Assembly (NCBI GenBank): GCA_028281535.1
Contig: JANQJS010000005.1
Location: forward strand, 1-34,099
Length of the DNA stretch: 34,099 bases
Origin: Sedimentisphaerales bacterium
Lineage (GTDB): Bacteria; Planctomycetota; Phycisphaerae; Sedimentisphaerales; SM23-30
Reading direction: 5' to 3'
Shown: in pieces, positions 33,733 through 34,099 of the stretch
Numbering within the stretch: position 1 is the stretch's first letter
Layout of the letters: each line of letters starts with the position of its first letter
The notes under the pieces: model-generated
The model's input: the letters and a program-made list of their open reading frames with translations, nothing else
The model's database searches: none
Told to the model about the DNA's origin: nothing
Position numbers and translations under genes: made by a program

Positions 33733-33770
33733 CTATATTTTCAGTATATACTGAAAATATAGAAAGTCAA
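33733..33770 (-). promoter_or_regulatory. Promoter overlapped by a 30-bp perfect palindrome
   Basis: On the minus strand TTGACT (33770-33765) and TATACT (33748-33743) are 16 bp apart, a good sigma70 promoter 50 bp before the SRPBCC gene. A perfect 30-bp palindrome, 33733-33762 (half-site CTATATTTTCAGTA around TA), covers the -10 and most of the spacer. This is a typical repressor operator; AGTATA/TATACT half-sites are reported for PadR-like regulators, but no regulator is in the window. Confidence 0.75.
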
Positions 33771-33815
33771 GTGTGTCTAGAGATTTAATTAATAAATTGA
33801 AAGGGGAGTGCGCAT

Positions 33816-33849
33816 AAAAAAAGACCCATCCGAAGACAGGTCTTTTTTT
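33816..33849 (-). terminator. UUCG-loop terminator of the 16S rRNA transcript
   Basis: Minus strand: seven A, GACCTGTC, loop TTCG, GATGGGTC, seven T. The inner stem (two G-U pairs plus U-A and C-G) closes a C(UUCG)G tetraloop, which only exists on this strand, so the terminator faces away from 16S. It lies about 90 nt after the 16S 3' end. Confidence 0.85.
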
Positions 33850-33937
33850 TATATCAAGAAACAGTTGTATTACAACGAGATTGCGTTGACAATTTCACTT
33901 TAAGTTCCTCACGGATCCTAAAGGTCTAAATTATCCC

Positions 33938-34099
<162 letters not shown>

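Overview
The window looks like a chromosome segment of a moderately AT-rich, Gram-negative-type bacterium. I infer a planctomycete, probably Phycisphaerae-like. The reasons are a large pseudopilin cluster, a secreted protein ending in a dockerin-like Ca2+ motif (GDFNNDC...WL), dCache/HAMP/SpoIIE and M56/BlaI signalling genes, and a 16S rRNA gene followed by a terminator instead of a 23S gene (unlinked rRNA genes). The lineage is inference; the full 16S sequence would settle it.

Layout. (1) 1-14088, plus strand: a type IV pilus / type II secretion-like cluster. It holds the tail of a GspE/PilB ATPase, then PilT, a PilB/GspE ATPase, a PilC/GspF platform protein, two GspG-like pseudopilins, a small secreted dockerin-like protein, and GspH-, GspI-, GspJ- and GspK-like minor pseudopilins. 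Three promoters of one type (TGGTCA, 16-17 bp, TATAAT) precede the ATPase gene, the GspH-like gene and the GspK-like gene, which suggests coordinated transcription. (2) 14091-14957, minus strand: an MtfA-family zinc peptidase. (3) 15237-19638, minus strand: a two-gene unit of a SIR2-family protein and a 1057-residue protein that joins an LCAT-type alpha/beta hydrolase, a leucyl-aminopeptidase-N/macro-like domain and a C-terminal CHAT (caspase-like) protease. This is the best candidate for an undescribed system, probably anti-phage or stress-induced abortive infection. It lies just downstream of the initiator tRNA gene, behind about 630 bp without an intact gene. (4) 20642-21587, plus strand: two tandem secreted cytochrome b562-like four-helix proteins, with a terminator. 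(5) 21646-24204, minus strand: trmB, then a dCache-HAMP-SpoIIE phosphatase. (6) 24395-25048, plus strand: an isochorismatase-like protein whose catalytic Cys is Ser. (7) 25050-29715, minus strand: a BlaI-type repressor, a membrane protein sharing only the ectodomain of its neighbour, and an M56 (BlaR1-like) sensor protease whose ectodomain resembles polysaccharide-export (SLBB/Wzz) modules. A 22-bp palindrome lies upstream of the repressor gene. (8) 29889-31575, plus strand: two exported prolyl isomerases, an FKBP and a cyclophilin, that share the same FKBP_N-type domain. (9) 31735-33690, minus strand: a TIGR01777-type epimerase and a membrane SRPBCC protein, under a promoter covered by a 30-bp perfect palindrome. 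(10) 33941-34099, minus strand: the 3' end of 16S rRNA, with its own UUCG terminator downstream.

The pilin cluster would build an envelope-spanning fibre or secretion machine. The isomerases and MtfA fit envelope and protein homeostasis. The M56/BlaI unit would sense an envelope signal and release its own repression. The SIR2-CHAT unit appears to be an inserted accessory locus. All functions come from reading motifs by eye; no database search was run.
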